DNA from: Pantoea sp. Ap-967
GTDB lineage: Bacteria > Pseudomonadota > Gammaproteobacteria > Pseudomonadales > Pseudomonadaceae
DNA: 64,000 nt
Assembly: GCF_011752565.1 (NCBI RefSeq)
Contig: NZ_VWXK01000004.1
Span: 1 to 64,000, forward strand
Reading direction: 5' to 3'
Within the stretch, counting starts at the first letter, position 1. Each line of letters opens with the position of its first letter. The notes beneath the pieces were generated by a model. That model had not been told where the DNA came from. It was given only the letters and a program-made list of their open reading frames with translations, and searched no databases. Below are positions 1-7,922 of this stretch, piece after piece. A program made the translations under genes and the position numbers.

Positions 1-2
1 GA

Positions 3-248
3 ATGGGAGCCATTGGAAAGTCATCCGCATATTACTGTTCAGACTATGGTTTGGACGAGGCAGTGACCTCACCCCTAAAAGGGTTGCAGCTAGGCCATCG
101 CAATGTGACTTCCCTGGACGCTTACGGTGGGTCGCTCTCACTGACGAATCGCCAACTGGATAGCCAAGCCCGCAAACAAATTAGCCTTGAGCTAGGGCAT
201 GGACGAATCGATGTGGTAGCGGCCTACATAGGAGGCGTACGTGGCTAA
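3..248 (+). CDS. C-terminal part of an integrase-domain (tyrosine recombinase) protein, cut by window start
   Basis: The frame is open from the left window edge, so this is probably the last ~81 residues of a longer gene. The end of the protein carries a pattern of the tyrosine-recombinase C-terminus, an LGH box followed by a Tyr in a context ending AAYIG, preceded by a basic helix (RQLDSQARKQ). That resembles the Pseudomonas integrase-domain family found at the edges of genomic islands. The upstream Arg and the His-x-x-Arg box cannot be judged because most of the catalytic domain lies outside the window. It overlaps the next gene by 8 nt, so the two are probably co-translated. Family assignment rests on the C-terminal motif only. 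Confidence 0.6.
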   Translation: MGAIGKSSAYYCSDYGLDEAVTSPLKGLQLGHRNVTSLDAYGGSLSLTNRQLDSQARKQISLELGHGRIDVVAAYIGGVRG

Positions 249-510
249 GTCATTTGACATGTCAATCTTCCTTGAAGGGGTTCTAAGCGGCGCTCCGGCC
301 ACTCGTAATAGGCATATCAGGCAGGCAATAGCTATCCAAGCAGCGATTTACGATCGATGGGGGAGAGAAAATCCGTGGAATTGGAAGCGAAAGCATGTCG
401 TGTGGATCTTGGCTCATCACTTAACGCGTCACTCAGCGCCTACCCGCTATTACTACCTACTAACGATACGCTTGATTGAACAACGCATGGAGAGGACTTG
501 GCTGACTTGA
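241..510 (+). CDS. Small protein resembling a stand-alone integrase core-binding domain
   Basis: An 89-residue protein starting with GTG inside the end of the integrase-like gene (8-nt overlap). It is rich in Arg and Trp, with the segment RWGRENPWNWKRKHVVW followed by a helix containing TRYYYLLTIRLIE. This looks like the N-terminal DNA-binding (SAM-like) part of tyrosine recombinases, but without a catalytic domain. Coupling to the integrase suggests a recombination directionality or DNA-binding accessory role; that is inference. It is convergent with the two small minus-strand genes that follow. Confidence 0.55.
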   Translation: MAKSFDMSIFLEGVLSGAPATRNRHIRQAIAIQAAIYDRWGRENPWNWKRKHVVWILAHHLTRHSAPTRYYYLLTIRLIEQRMERTWLT

Positions 511-551
511 AATAGAAAGTGATGTGAAGCCCCCGCTCTTCGACGGCCTGC

Positions 552-758
552 TCAATGCACAGGACCACCAGGTAGCCCAAAAGCTCGAAGCTGATAGTCT
601 GTGACAGACTGGAACATTGACTCTGCGATCTGCCTCAATCGCTCCACCTCCACGACAGGTGCTCCAGCATCCTTGGCTTCCTGCCAGCGACGCATGGCTT
701 CTACAGCGTCACTGTACGCGGGATGATCTGGATACAGGATTACAGGTGGATTAGGCAT
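552..758 (-). CDS. Small conserved island protein, paralogue of the adjacent upstream gene
   Basis: A 68-residue acidic/helical protein of unknown function. Its C-terminal half (GAP..EVERLRQIAESMFQSV.DYQL) aligns by eye with the C-terminal half of the gene just upstream on the same strand, so the two are tandem duplicates. A strong AAGGAG lies 11 nt before the ATG and sits on the stop codon of the upstream paralogue, which implies one transcript and coupled translation. No catalytic motif, signal peptide or membrane segment is visible. Confidence 0.6.
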   Translation of the reverse strand: MPNPPVILYPDHPAYSDAVEAMRRWQEAKDAGAPVVEVERLRQIAESMFQSVTDYQLRAFGLPGGPVH

Positions 759-773
759 TTAGCATCATGCTCC

Positions 774-983
774 TTAGTGGAACGGTTCCGACAGCCCGCC
801 AGCTTTAAAAAGCTGGTAGTCCACGACTGTCTGAAAAAGCGAATCAGCCATAAGGCGCAATTTATCAACTTCATCCTCAGGAGCTCCACGCTCGACGGCT
901 TTGCGATGAGCTCTGATTGCTCCTAACGCCTGCTGCAGAAGCGGTTCGCCAGCTAACGCCATGCCTTCTATGGTTCGTTTCAT
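774..983 (-). CDS. Small conserved island protein, tandem paralogue
   Basis: A 69-residue protein with the pattern GAPEDEVDKLRLMADSLFQTVVDYQL, which matches its downstream neighbour at corresponding positions (GAP, EV.+LR.+A+S+FQ+V.DYQL). I chose the ATG at 983 because AAGGTGG sits 9 nt before it; a GTG three codons upstream is also possible. Function is unknown. The conserved amphipathic helix could be a protein-protein interface. It lies between the integrase pair and the recombinase module. Confidence 0.6.
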   Translation of the reverse strand: MKRTIEGMALAGEPLLQQALGAIRAHRKAVERGAPEDEVDKLRLMADSLFQTVVDYQLFKAGGLSEPFH

Positions 984-1129
984 GTCCCGCACCCACCTTA
1001 ATCGTCAAGATCCTAAGTACACACCAAGACCTTCCAACTATCAAAGGCGATATCAAGCCTCAGTGCAAGGCCACTAGGCGTCTTGGGATAGCTGCCCGTA
1101 ACTGCTTGACGTACCTACCACCTACCATC

Positions 1130-1498
1130 TCAACCCTCATGACTTGATGGGTGCGAGCTAGGCCCAAGGCATGCATCAATCAGCTCAGCAGTGTCAAGCA
1201 AGCGCTGCCTCAAGGCAGGTAGCAGGACTCCCGCAACCATGGATTTCCTTTGCGCCAACTCAAGCACGGTATGAAGGACCCTATCAGAGTGCCTCATGAT
1301 CTCTATCAAATGCAGCCCGCTAGGGCCATTGTTACCAGCCAGCCAATTTTTTGCAGTTCTCTCACTCGCACTAGTCCAGTTTCGCAGCGTTTTGATAGCA
1401 CGATGCGATGCTCCGAGCTCATCCAAAAGCGCGGATGCTAAAGCGTGAGCATAGACATCTGTGCTAAGAGGAAATGAAATGCCCATTTTCGCGATCAT
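1130..1498 (-). CDS. Small HTH-like protein divergent from the recombinase operon
   Basis: A 122-residue protein. The centre (residues ~25-65) reads as a helix-turn-helix: AIKTLRNWTSASERTAKNWL, followed by a GPSG turn and a helix HLIEIMRHSD. This pattern is familiar from small proteins coded next to serine recombinases in proteobacterial islands. I chose the ATG at 1498 because GGAGGTGG lies 4 nt upstream; the ATG at 1486 is the alternative. The long upstream extension of the frame has no support. It is divergent from the recombinase gene across a 108-bp intergenic region holding a dyad, so it is a candidate regulator or recombination accessory (inference). Confidence 0.65.
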   Translation of the reverse strand: MIAKMGISFPLSTDVYAHALASALLDELGASHRAIKTLRNWTSASERTAKNWLAGNNGPSGLHLIEIMRHSDRVLHTVLELAQRKSMVAGVLLPALRQRLLDTAELIDACLGPSSHPSSHEG

Positions 1499-1564
1499 TT
1501 TTCCACCTCCACTTCCTAAATTTGTTATTCGATGATTGCAGAAAGGCATACCGAAAGCCTGCCA

Positions 1565-1587
1565 TTTCTGTACCGGTGCGGCAGAAA
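1565..1587. promoter_or_regulatory. 23-bp dyad between the HTH-like gene and the recombinase
   Basis: TTTCTG (1565-1570) and CAGAAA (1582-1587) form an imperfect palindrome with an 11-bp spacer, in the divergent intergenic region and about 20 bp before the recombinase start. It could be an operator for the divergent HTH-like protein or a crossover/binding site for the serine recombinase. The sequence gives the symmetry only. Confidence 0.35.
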
Positions 1588-1606
1588 CCACCAGATAGGT
1601 CCGCCA

Positions 1607-3160
1607 ATGCGACAAGTCACATCGTTTAGCGCAGAAGCTAATAAAAAGGCGGCAGCTTATGTCCGGATGTCGACGGAGCATCAGCAATATTCTACAGAAA
1701 ACCAATTGGACACCATCAAAATTTATGCGCAGACACATAATCTTAACATTGTGAAAATTTACACGGACTCCGGGAAAAGTGGACTTAGCCTTGAAGGACG
1801 CGAAGCGCTTCAGCACTTGCTATCGGACGTAGAATTTAACAATAATGATTTTTCGACTGTTCTCGTTTATGACGTAAGCCGATGGGGGCGTTTTCAAGAC
1901 CCCGATGTCAGTGCAAGCTATGAAGTACGCTGCCGGCAGGCCGGAGTGCGAGTAGAGTACTGCGCGGAACAATTTGTCAATGATGGCTCTCCTGTATCCA
2001 GCATAATAAAAAGCGTTAAGCGAATGATGGCTGGAGAATACAGCCGAGAGCTGTCTGTAAAAGTATTTGCCGGACAGTCTCGTTTAATTCAACTAGGTTA
2101 CCGGCAAGGTGGCACTGCAGGATATGGCTTGCGTCGGCAATTGATAGACCAAACAGGAAAACCCAAAGCAACTCTAAGTCACAAGGAGTACAAAAGCCTT
2201 CAAACTGACAGGGTAGTTCTTGCTCCCGGCCCGGCCCCTGAGCAAGAAATAATTCTAGAAATATACAACTCATTCATAAAAAAAGCGCTAACAGAAAAAG
2301 AAATTGCCGATAAACTAAACAAACGCGGCATACTTACCGACTTAAATAGGCCTTGGACACGCGGAGTAGTTCATCAAATACTAGTCAACGAAAAATACAT
2401 AGGGAACAATGTATGGAACCATACATCAGCAAAGCTTAAAATGCCGCGTACGGCAAACCCTACGAATGAATGGATCAGGGCAGACGCCGCATTTCCAGCG
2501 ATAGTTGATCACTCCCTGTTCATTGCTGCCCAAGCTATCATCCAAGCTCGCGCACGGCTTTGGTCCAATGAGGAAATGCTCTCAAGCTTAAAGGAGTTAT
2601 TTCAACAAAGAGGTTGCCTATCAGGTCTTATTATAGATGAACAGGAAGACCTTCCCTCAAGTAGCTGCTATAGAAAACGCTTCGGAAGCCTTGTTGATAG
2701 TTACCGACTAATCGGGTACGAACCAGCAAGAGATTATGGATACATAGAGGCCAATCGACATCTACGCGAACGATTCCCTGCAATCCTTTCTGATACCCTA
2801 CAACAAATTGAGGCTGTAGGTGGTCGAATTTCCGTAGATCCAAATACACAACTGATACTGGTGAACGAGGAGTTTACTGTTTCCGTTGTGCTCTGTCGCT
2901 GCCAACAGGTAGCTACCGGGCGCAGGCGATGGCAGGTGCGCTTTGACTTTAGTCTCTTCCCTGACATTACCGTTGCTGTCCGCATGCTACCCGGCGAAAC
3001 AGAAATTCTAGATTACTACCTTTTCCCAATGATTGATTTGGTTGCCCCTAATCTTAGACTTGGCGACTCGAATCCGCGCGAACTGGAACTATATCGTTTT
3101 GAAAGTCTGGAAATCTTGTCCACGCTAAGCAAACGATTCAGCTTGTTGAGCGCGGCATAA
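1607..3160 (+). CDS. Serine recombinase (resolvase N-terminus plus recombinase domain), unusual C-terminus
   Basis: A 517-residue large serine recombinase. The resolvase domain opens with AAAYVRMSTEHQ, giving the expected nucleophile Ser22 with Arg20, and continues with a DVSRWGRFQD segment and an EYSRELS helix. A recombinase DNA-binding domain follows (EIADKLNKRGI..., W-T+G.V..IL.N.KYIG.NVWN). I see no zinc-ribbon Cys motif; instead the C-terminal ~170 residues hold SSSCYRKRFGSLVDSYRLIGY, which resembles HNH-associated DNA-binding repeats, then an uncharacterised domain. Start ATG 1607 (weak AGGT upstream) was chosen because the resolvase fold begins right after it. The stop codon shares one base with the start of the next gene, so three genes form a coupled operon. 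AT-richer than the host genes. Confidence 0.85.
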   Translation: MRQVTSFSAEANKKAAAYVRMSTEHQQYSTENQLDTIKIYAQTHNLNIVKIYTDSGKSGLSLEGREALQHLLSDVEFNNNDFSTVLVYDVSRWGRFQDPDVSASYEVRCRQAGVRVEYCAEQFVNDGSPVSSIIKSVKRMMAGEYSRELSVKVFAGQSRLIQLGYRQGGTAGYGLRRQLIDQTGKPKATLSHKEYKSLQTDRVVLAPGPAPEQEIILEIYNSFIKKALTEKEIADKLNKRGILTDLNRPWTRGVVHQILVNEKYIGNNVWNHTSAKLKMPRTANPTNEWIRADAAFPAIVDHSLFIAAQAIIQARARLWSNEEMLSSLKELFQQRGCLSGLIIDEQEDLPSSSCYRKRFGSLVDSYRLIGYEPARDYGYIEANRHLRERFPAILSDTLQQIEAVGGRISVDPNTQLILVNEEFTVSVVLCRCQQVATGRRRWQVRFDFSLFPDITVAVRMLPGETEILDYYLFPMIDLVAPNLRLGDSNPRELELYRFESLEILSTLSKRFSLLSAA

Positions 3161-4056
3161 TGAACGCCCCTCAAGAGACGCCATTGACGCTGCACGTCGC
3201 ACGAGCCTCAGCGATTGAAAAAATCCCCGTTGAGTCAATAAGAATTATAAACCCACGACAACGAAACAAGAAGGTTTTTGCAAGACTGGTAGAGAACATT
3301 GCGAATTTAGGCTTAAAAAGACCAATAACTGTAGTTCGAACCGAATCAGGCTATGACCTTGTGTGCGGCCAGGGGCGATTCGAGGCTTTCAAAGTGCTCG
3401 GAGAACGAAACATACCTTGCATCATCATAACAGCCAGCGAAGCTGACAGGTATTTGATCAGTCTAGTTGAGAATTTAGCCAGAAGAAAGCATTCAAATCG
3501 CGACCTCTTGGCCGCAATAAGCTCACTACATGAACGAGGTTACTCCACCAAGCAAATCTCACAAAAAACCTGTCTAGACCCTCACTACATCGGCGGAATT
3601 CTAATTCTATTACGACAGGGAGAAGAACGGCTAATTAGCGCGGTGGAAAAAGGCTGGCTACCAATCAAGATTGCTATAACAGTTGCACGCTCTGACGACA
3701 CTGTAATTCAGGCCGCAATGCTTGAGGCCTACGAAAATGGCCTTTTAAAAGGCGAGCAACTAATGAAAGTCCGTCGTTTGATTGACAATCGACGCGCCAC
3801 CGGAAAATGTTTCAACCATCAGAAAAGACCCGAAAAAATAACTACTTCCCGCCAACTCTTAAATGCTTATCAGTCGGAGGTTCGCCGGCAAAGACTCATG
3901 GTAAAAAAAGCTGACATCGGCGAGCAACGCCTGCTGTTTGTAGTCACTGCACTGAGAAAGCTCCTCTCAGACGAATATTTCTGCTCTTTACTGAAAAGTG
4001 AAGGGATTGAAGACATGCCACAAGTCTTAGCAGTACGAGTTAAGGGGGAAGCATGA
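3160..4056 (+). CDS. ParB/RepB-like protein 1 of the recombinase operon
   Basis: A 298-residue protein. Residues ~20-110 form a ParB N-terminal domain: IPVESIRIINPRQRNKKVF, then a CGQGRFEA motif in place of the canonical GERRxRA, then LVENLARR matching the ENxQR position. A helix-turn-helix region follows (RGYSTKQISQKTCLDPHYI), then a RepB-like C-terminal region. Chromosomal ParB proteins bind centromere sites and hydrolyse CTP; whether this variant does is unknown. No ParA is encoded nearby, which argues against ordinary plasmid partition. It overlaps the recombinase stop by 1 nt and the next gene by 4 nt. Confidence 0.75.
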   Translation: MNAPQETPLTLHVARASAIEKIPVESIRIINPRQRNKKVFARLVENIANLGLKRPITVVRTESGYDLVCGQGRFEAFKVLGERNIPCIIITASEADRYLISLVENLARRKHSNRDLLAAISSLHERGYSTKQISQKTCLDPHYIGGILILLRQGEERLISAVEKGWLPIKIAITVARSDDTVIQAAMLEAYENGLLKGEQLMKVRRLIDNRRATGKCFNHQKRPEKITTSRQLLNAYQSEVRRQRLMVKKADIGEQRLLFVVTALRKLLSDEYFCSLLKSEGIEDMPQVLAVRVKGEA

Positions 4057-4958
4057 GCGATGTAAAAAATGCGTTCGATAGCAGATTAATAACTGTTTCC
4101 ATATCCCAGTTGCTACCATCTAGAATGGTGCAAGCAAACGCTCTTAGCACTTCCAAATACCTCTCAATCCTGGCATCCATTCGAGAACTTGGAATTATTG
4201 AACCGCTCGCTGTTCACCATGAGCCAGTAAGCTCAAACGGACAACCACCAAAATATTTAATTCTTGATGGCCACCTACGACTATCTGCATTAAAGCAACT
4301 TGGAGCAGAACACGCACTTTGCTTACTCTCAACAGACGATGAAGGTTTCACATACAATAGGCAGATAAATAGACTGACGCCAATCCAAGAAAGCAAGATG
4401 ATCATCCAGGCAATCGAGAGAGGAGTGTCAGCCGAAAGAATTGCCGAAGTCCTCAATGTAAACATTGATCGTATTAGACTGCGTCAAAATCTTTTAAAAG
4501 GCATAGCACCCGAAGTAATAGATCTACTGAAAACGCGAATGGTTGGGCAACCCGTGTTCCAAATACTGCGAAAAATGAAGCCGATGCGCCAAATTGAGGT
4601 CGCCGAGATGATGATTTCGGCAAATTGCTATACGGGCCGTTATGCACAAATGGTGTTAACTGCTACTAGGCCTGAGGATTTAACGGATTCTAAAAACTCA
4701 ACTGAAGGAGTATCCGCCGAAAATATTCTAAAAATGGAGAGGGAAATGGAGAGGCTGTATCACGACTACCGATTGGTTGAAGATACATTGGGCGAAACCA
4801 TGCTAGTGCTGGTTGTAGCCAAAGGTTACTTGTCGAGACTCCTGCGCAACGAAGCAATATCTGCTTACCTACAGCGCTTCGAACCTGATTTAGAGCGTGA
4901 GCTGGTAGGCATAATGGATGTTGTAACGGCTGACGCTAGAAGCTTGGAACGTGAGTAA
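4053..4958 (+). CDS. ParB/RepB-like protein 2 of the recombinase operon
   Basis: A 301-residue protein with the same architecture as its upstream neighbour but clearly diverged. It has a ParB-like N-terminus (ITVSISQLLPS..., LGIIEPLAVH), an LDGHLRLSALKQLG segment at the GERR position, an HTH-like stretch (GVSAERIAEVLNVNIDRIRLRQ), and a helical RepB-type C-terminus. Its ATG overlaps the upstream stop (ATGA). Two unequal ParB-like subunits coupled to a serine recombinase suggest a DNA-bound complex that positions or licenses the recombinase; this is inference. It is the last gene of the island before AT-rich non-coding DNA. Confidence 0.75.
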   Translation: MSDVKNAFDSRLITVSISQLLPSRMVQANALSTSKYLSILASIRELGIIEPLAVHHEPVSSNGQPPKYLILDGHLRLSALKQLGAEHALCLLSTDDEGFTYNRQINRLTPIQESKMIIQAIERGVSAERIAEVLNVNIDRIRLRQNLLKGIAPEVIDLLKTRMVGQPVFQILRKMKPMRQIEVAEMMISANCYTGRYAQMVLTATRPEDLTDSKNSTEGVSAENILKMEREMERLYHDYRLVEDTLGETMLVLVVAKGYLSRLLRNEAISAYLQRFEPDLERELVGIMDVVTADARSLERE

Positions 4959-5258
4959 TCAGAGCAAAATCTGAGAAACTCAAATCTCTTATAACAAACC
5001 GCTATTTTTTTCTGACTAATCAAATATAAGCCATGTCAACCATGGTTCCGTTTGTCGGAAGATCTGCCATACAGTGCCAAGAAAAATCATTAAACGCCAA
5101 AAAAATCAAAAAGCATGCCAAACGTTAAATTATCCGTACACATTTTTATATACCTCAAAAATATCTCAATTAATTCAAATAGATAATTTAAACCATGAGT
5201 TCCCCTCGGGGCACCATCTGCTGTACATAGACGTCCAACGACGGCTAAGCAACACCCC
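4959..5258. other. AT-rich non-coding border of the island
   Basis: About 300 bp after the second ParB-like gene without a convincing gene. It is A/T-rich up to ~5190 (runs of A and T), includes a 10-bp palindrome AACCATGGTT at 5038-5047, then changes to host-like composition near a CCCCTCGGGG stem (about 5200-5210). The change in composition suggests that the island ends here. The attachment core cannot be fixed because the other island end is outside the window. Confidence 0.4.
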
Positions 5259-5285
5259 TAAAGCCCGCTAACTGCGGGCTTTTTG
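5259..5285 (+). terminator. Rho-independent terminator
   Basis: AAGCCCGC / GCGGGCTT stem with a 5-nt loop followed by a run of T on the plus strand. It would stop transcription coming from the island side before the convergent TonB-receptor gene. Confidence 0.75.
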
Positions 5286-5375
5286 GTTTCTGGGATTCCG
5301 TCCCCGCCTCTTGCCCGTCAATCGCTCCGCGAGTACCTGCCGAGACGAGCGCTCGCCTCAGCAGGCCAGGAGGCT

Positions 5376-7805
5376 TTACCAGGAATATTTCACACTGGTC
5401 AGCAACGTACGCCGCATGCCCGGGTAGCACTCGTAGGAGTCGTCACAGGTGGCGACGTACTTTGTGTCCAGCAGGTTCTGCGCGTTCACCGAGAGGGTCA
5501 CGTTGTTGTTCAGCGGGTAGCTGGCACCAGCATCGAACAGCGTGTAGTTGTCGATGTGGTAGGTGTTGGCGTTGTCGCCATACAGCACGCCGGTGTAACG
5601 CGCGCCGGCACCCAGGCTCAGGCCGTTGAGCGGGCTGTCGTGGAAGGTGTAGTTGAGCCAGGCCGAGGCCATGTGCTTGGGCACGTTGGCCGGACGCTTG
5701 CCCTCGTCGCCGTTGTTGCTCTTGGTGATTTCGGCGTGGGTGTAGGTGTACGAGGCCAGCAGGTCCCAGTTCTGGTCCAGGCGCGCCTTGATTTCCGCCT
5801 CGATACCCCGCGACTGCTGCTCGCCGGAGGCCACCGAGAAGCCCGTCGTCACGCCGTTCACGATCTCGTTCGTGGTGACGTTGGTCTTGGTCAGGTCGTA
5901 GGCCGCCAAGGTCATCAGGATCGCATCGCTTGGCTGGTACTTCACGCCGACTTCCCATTGATGGGCCTTGCTCGGCTCGAAGGCGCTGCCGCTTCGGTCG
6001 GTGCCGGTGTTGGGGTTGAACGACTCGGCGTAGCTGACGTAAGGCGCCAGGCCAAAGTCAGTCAGGTAGGTCAGGCCCAGTCGGCCGGTGAAGGCGTTGT
6101 CCTTTTGATTGGTCGACGCGCCGACGTGATTGTCGAGATCGTTGCGCACGTAGTCGTAACGGCCGCCCGCGGTGAGAATCCAGTGATCATCAAACTTGAT
6201 CTGGTCCTGCAGATAACCGCCGACCTGCTGGATGGTCTGGTTGTAGTCGATCGAACTCAGGCTGTTGGCCGCCGAAGGGCGGGCGATGCTCATGCCGTAC
6301 TGCGGGTTGTAGATGTTCAGCGTCGGCGCCCGGGTGCGCCAGCGGGTGACGTCGGCATCCTGCCAGGTGTAGTCCACGCCCATCAGCAGCTTGTGGGTCA
6401 GCGGCCCGGTGCTGAAGTCGGCCTGCAACTGGTTGTCCAGGTTGAAGGTGTCCATGTGCTGATCGAAGCGGTCGGCGATGCGGGTGACGTTGCCGGTGTC
6501 GAGGTTGACGGCGGCGGGCAAAAGGTTCTGGAAAATCAGGTCGACCTGGCCGTAGCGTGCGTTCTGGCGAAACTCCCACGTGTCGTTGAAGCGGTGGCGG
6601 AACTCGTAGCCCAGGGTGTACTGGTCCTGATCGAAATGGTTGAAGCTGTGGTCGCCCATCAGGATGTTGGTGGTGTGGCCGCTCGGCGTGCTGTAGGCAA
6701 ACAGCGAGCCGCCGTTGTGGTCACGCAAGAAGTCCGTGAGGATCGTCAGGCTGGTGTCTTCGTCCGGCGACCAGGTCAGTGACGGCGCGATGTACAGGCG
6801 GTTGTCCTGCAGCTCGTGGCCGTCCGCATAGTCCACTTGGGTGTCGGCATCGCGAGCCAGGCCCACCACGCGATACAGCAGGCTCTGGTCGTCGCTCAAC
6901 GCGCCGCCCACATCGAACTGCCCCTGCAGACGGTTGTGGTTCCCGCCACTCAATTGCACTTCATTGACGTGATCGGCCTCAGGCTTTTTGCTGACCCGGT
7001 TGACGATGCCACCCGCATCACCCTGGCCGAACAAGGTCGACGAAGGGCCACGCACCACGTCAATTCGATCGAACGCGTAAGGCTCGCTGCGGAAGAACGC
7101 GTAGCTGTTGTTCTGCTGACGCAGGCCGTTGAGGTAGTCGCTGCTGGCCTGGCCGTTGAAGCCGCGCAGGTACAGCCAGTCGAAGCCTTTGGGGTCCAGG
7201 CCGTAGGCTTCGACCTTCACGCCTGGCACGTAGCGCAGTGCATCGGTCACGGTCTGCGCGCCCTGGGCCTGCATCTGCTGGCGGGTAATCACGGAAATCG
7301 ACTGGGGCGTCTCGATGATCGGCGTGTCGGTCTTGCTGCCCGAGCTGCTGCGGGTGGCGACGTAGCCCTCGGCAGGCCCCGCCGCCGACTCGACGGTTTT
7401 CCCCGACACACTGGTTGGGCTCAGCTGCACTGCAGCATCTGCCAGCGGCACCAGCGAGTAGCTACCGTTGCCCAGCAATACCGCTTGCAGCTTGCTGCCG
7501 GCCAGCAACTGACGCAGGCCTGCGTCTACCGCATAACGGCCATGCAGCCCTGGCGAGCGCTGGCCTTGTGCAGCCTGTGGGTCGTAGGAAATGTTCACCC
7601 CCGACACCGCAGAAAACTGCTCCAACGCTGCACCCACCGAACCTGCAGGAATGTCGAAGCGCATGTCGGCAGCAGCCTGGGCCCAGGCAGATGGTGCGAG
7701 GGTCAGCACCACCACGGGCGCGCCCAGCGCGATGCTCATGACCCCATGGCGCACTGCGCGCCTCAAGCTGTCAGGTCTGTTGATGGTTGGCTTGCGTGCA
7801 GACAT
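5376..7805 (-). CDS. TonB-dependent siderophore receptor with STN signalling domain (unit 1)
   Basis: An 809-residue outer-membrane transducer. The signal peptide ends near residue 43-45 (PSAWAQA). It is followed by an STN/secretin-TonB short domain (FDIPAGSVGAALEQFSAVSG, ~50-118), a plug domain (ETPQSISVITRQQM..., FDRIDVVRGPSSTLFGQGD) and a 22-strand-type barrel ending with aromatic W after KYS. The STN domain marks it as a FecA/FpvA-type receptor that signals to an anti-sigma factor when loaded. I chose ATG 7805 (AAGGGA 8 nt upstream) over an upstream in-frame start because the signal peptide begins there. It is downstream of its FecR and FecI partners on the same strand. The ferric ligand is unknown. 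Confidence 0.9.
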   Translation of the reverse strand: MSARKPTINRPDSLRRAVRHGVMSIALGAPVVVLTLAPSAWAQAAADMRFDIPAGSVGAALEQFSAVSGVNISYDPQAAQGQRSPGLHGRYAVDAGLRQLLAGSKLQAVLLGNGSYSLVPLADAAVQLSPTSVSGKTVESAAGPAEGYVATRSSSGSKTDTPIIETPQSISVITRQQMQAQGAQTVTDALRYVPGVKVEAYGLDPKGFDWLYLRGFNGQASSDYLNGLRQQNNSYAFFRSEPYAFDRIDVVRGPSSTLFGQGDAGGIVNRVSKKPEADHVNEVQLSGGNHNRLQGQFDVGGALSDDQSLLYRVVGLARDADTQVDYADGHELQDNRLYIAPSLTWSPDEDTSLTILTDFLRDHNGGSLFAYSTPSGHTTNILMGDHSFNHFDQDQYTLGYEFRHRFNDTWEFRQNARYGQVDLIFQNLLPAAVNLDTGNVTRIADRFDQHMDTFNLDNQLQADFSTGPLTHKLLMGVDYTWQDADVTRWRTRAPTLNIYNPQYGMSIARPSAANSLSSIDYNQTIQQVGGYLQDQIKFDDHWILTAGGRYDYVRNDLDNHVGASTNQKDNAFTGRLGLTYLTDFGLAPYVSYAESFNPNTGTDRSGSAFEPSKAHQWEVGVKYQPSDAILMTLAAYDLTKTNVTTNEIVNGVTTGFSVASGEQQSRGIEAEIKARLDQNWDLLASYTYTHAEITKSNNGDEGKRPANVPKHMASAWLNYTFHDSPLNGLSLGAGARYTGVLYGDNANTYHIDNYTLFDAGASYPLNNNVTLSVNAQNLLDTKYVATCDDSYECYPGMRRTLLTSVKYSW

Positions 7806-7922
7806 ACGTTTTCCCTTCGCCCCTTGGCAGTCAGTGATGGCGTCAAATCGCGCCTCTGTTACCAAGTCGCACGAGAATTCAAATCGACAACACCCACGCC
7901 AAAAATATTTTGCGATGCCCCC

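Noticed and set aside
1499..1816. N-terminal extension of the HTH-like gene to 228 residues
   Set aside because: It overlaps the recombinase promoter and coding start; GGAGGTGG marks a start at 1498.
5195..5225. Possible tRNA 3' end (TTCCCCTCGGGGCACCA) as an attachment core
   Set aside because: No acceptor/D/anticodon parts can be folded upstream, and the left island end is not visible, so a tRNA or att core cannot be supported.
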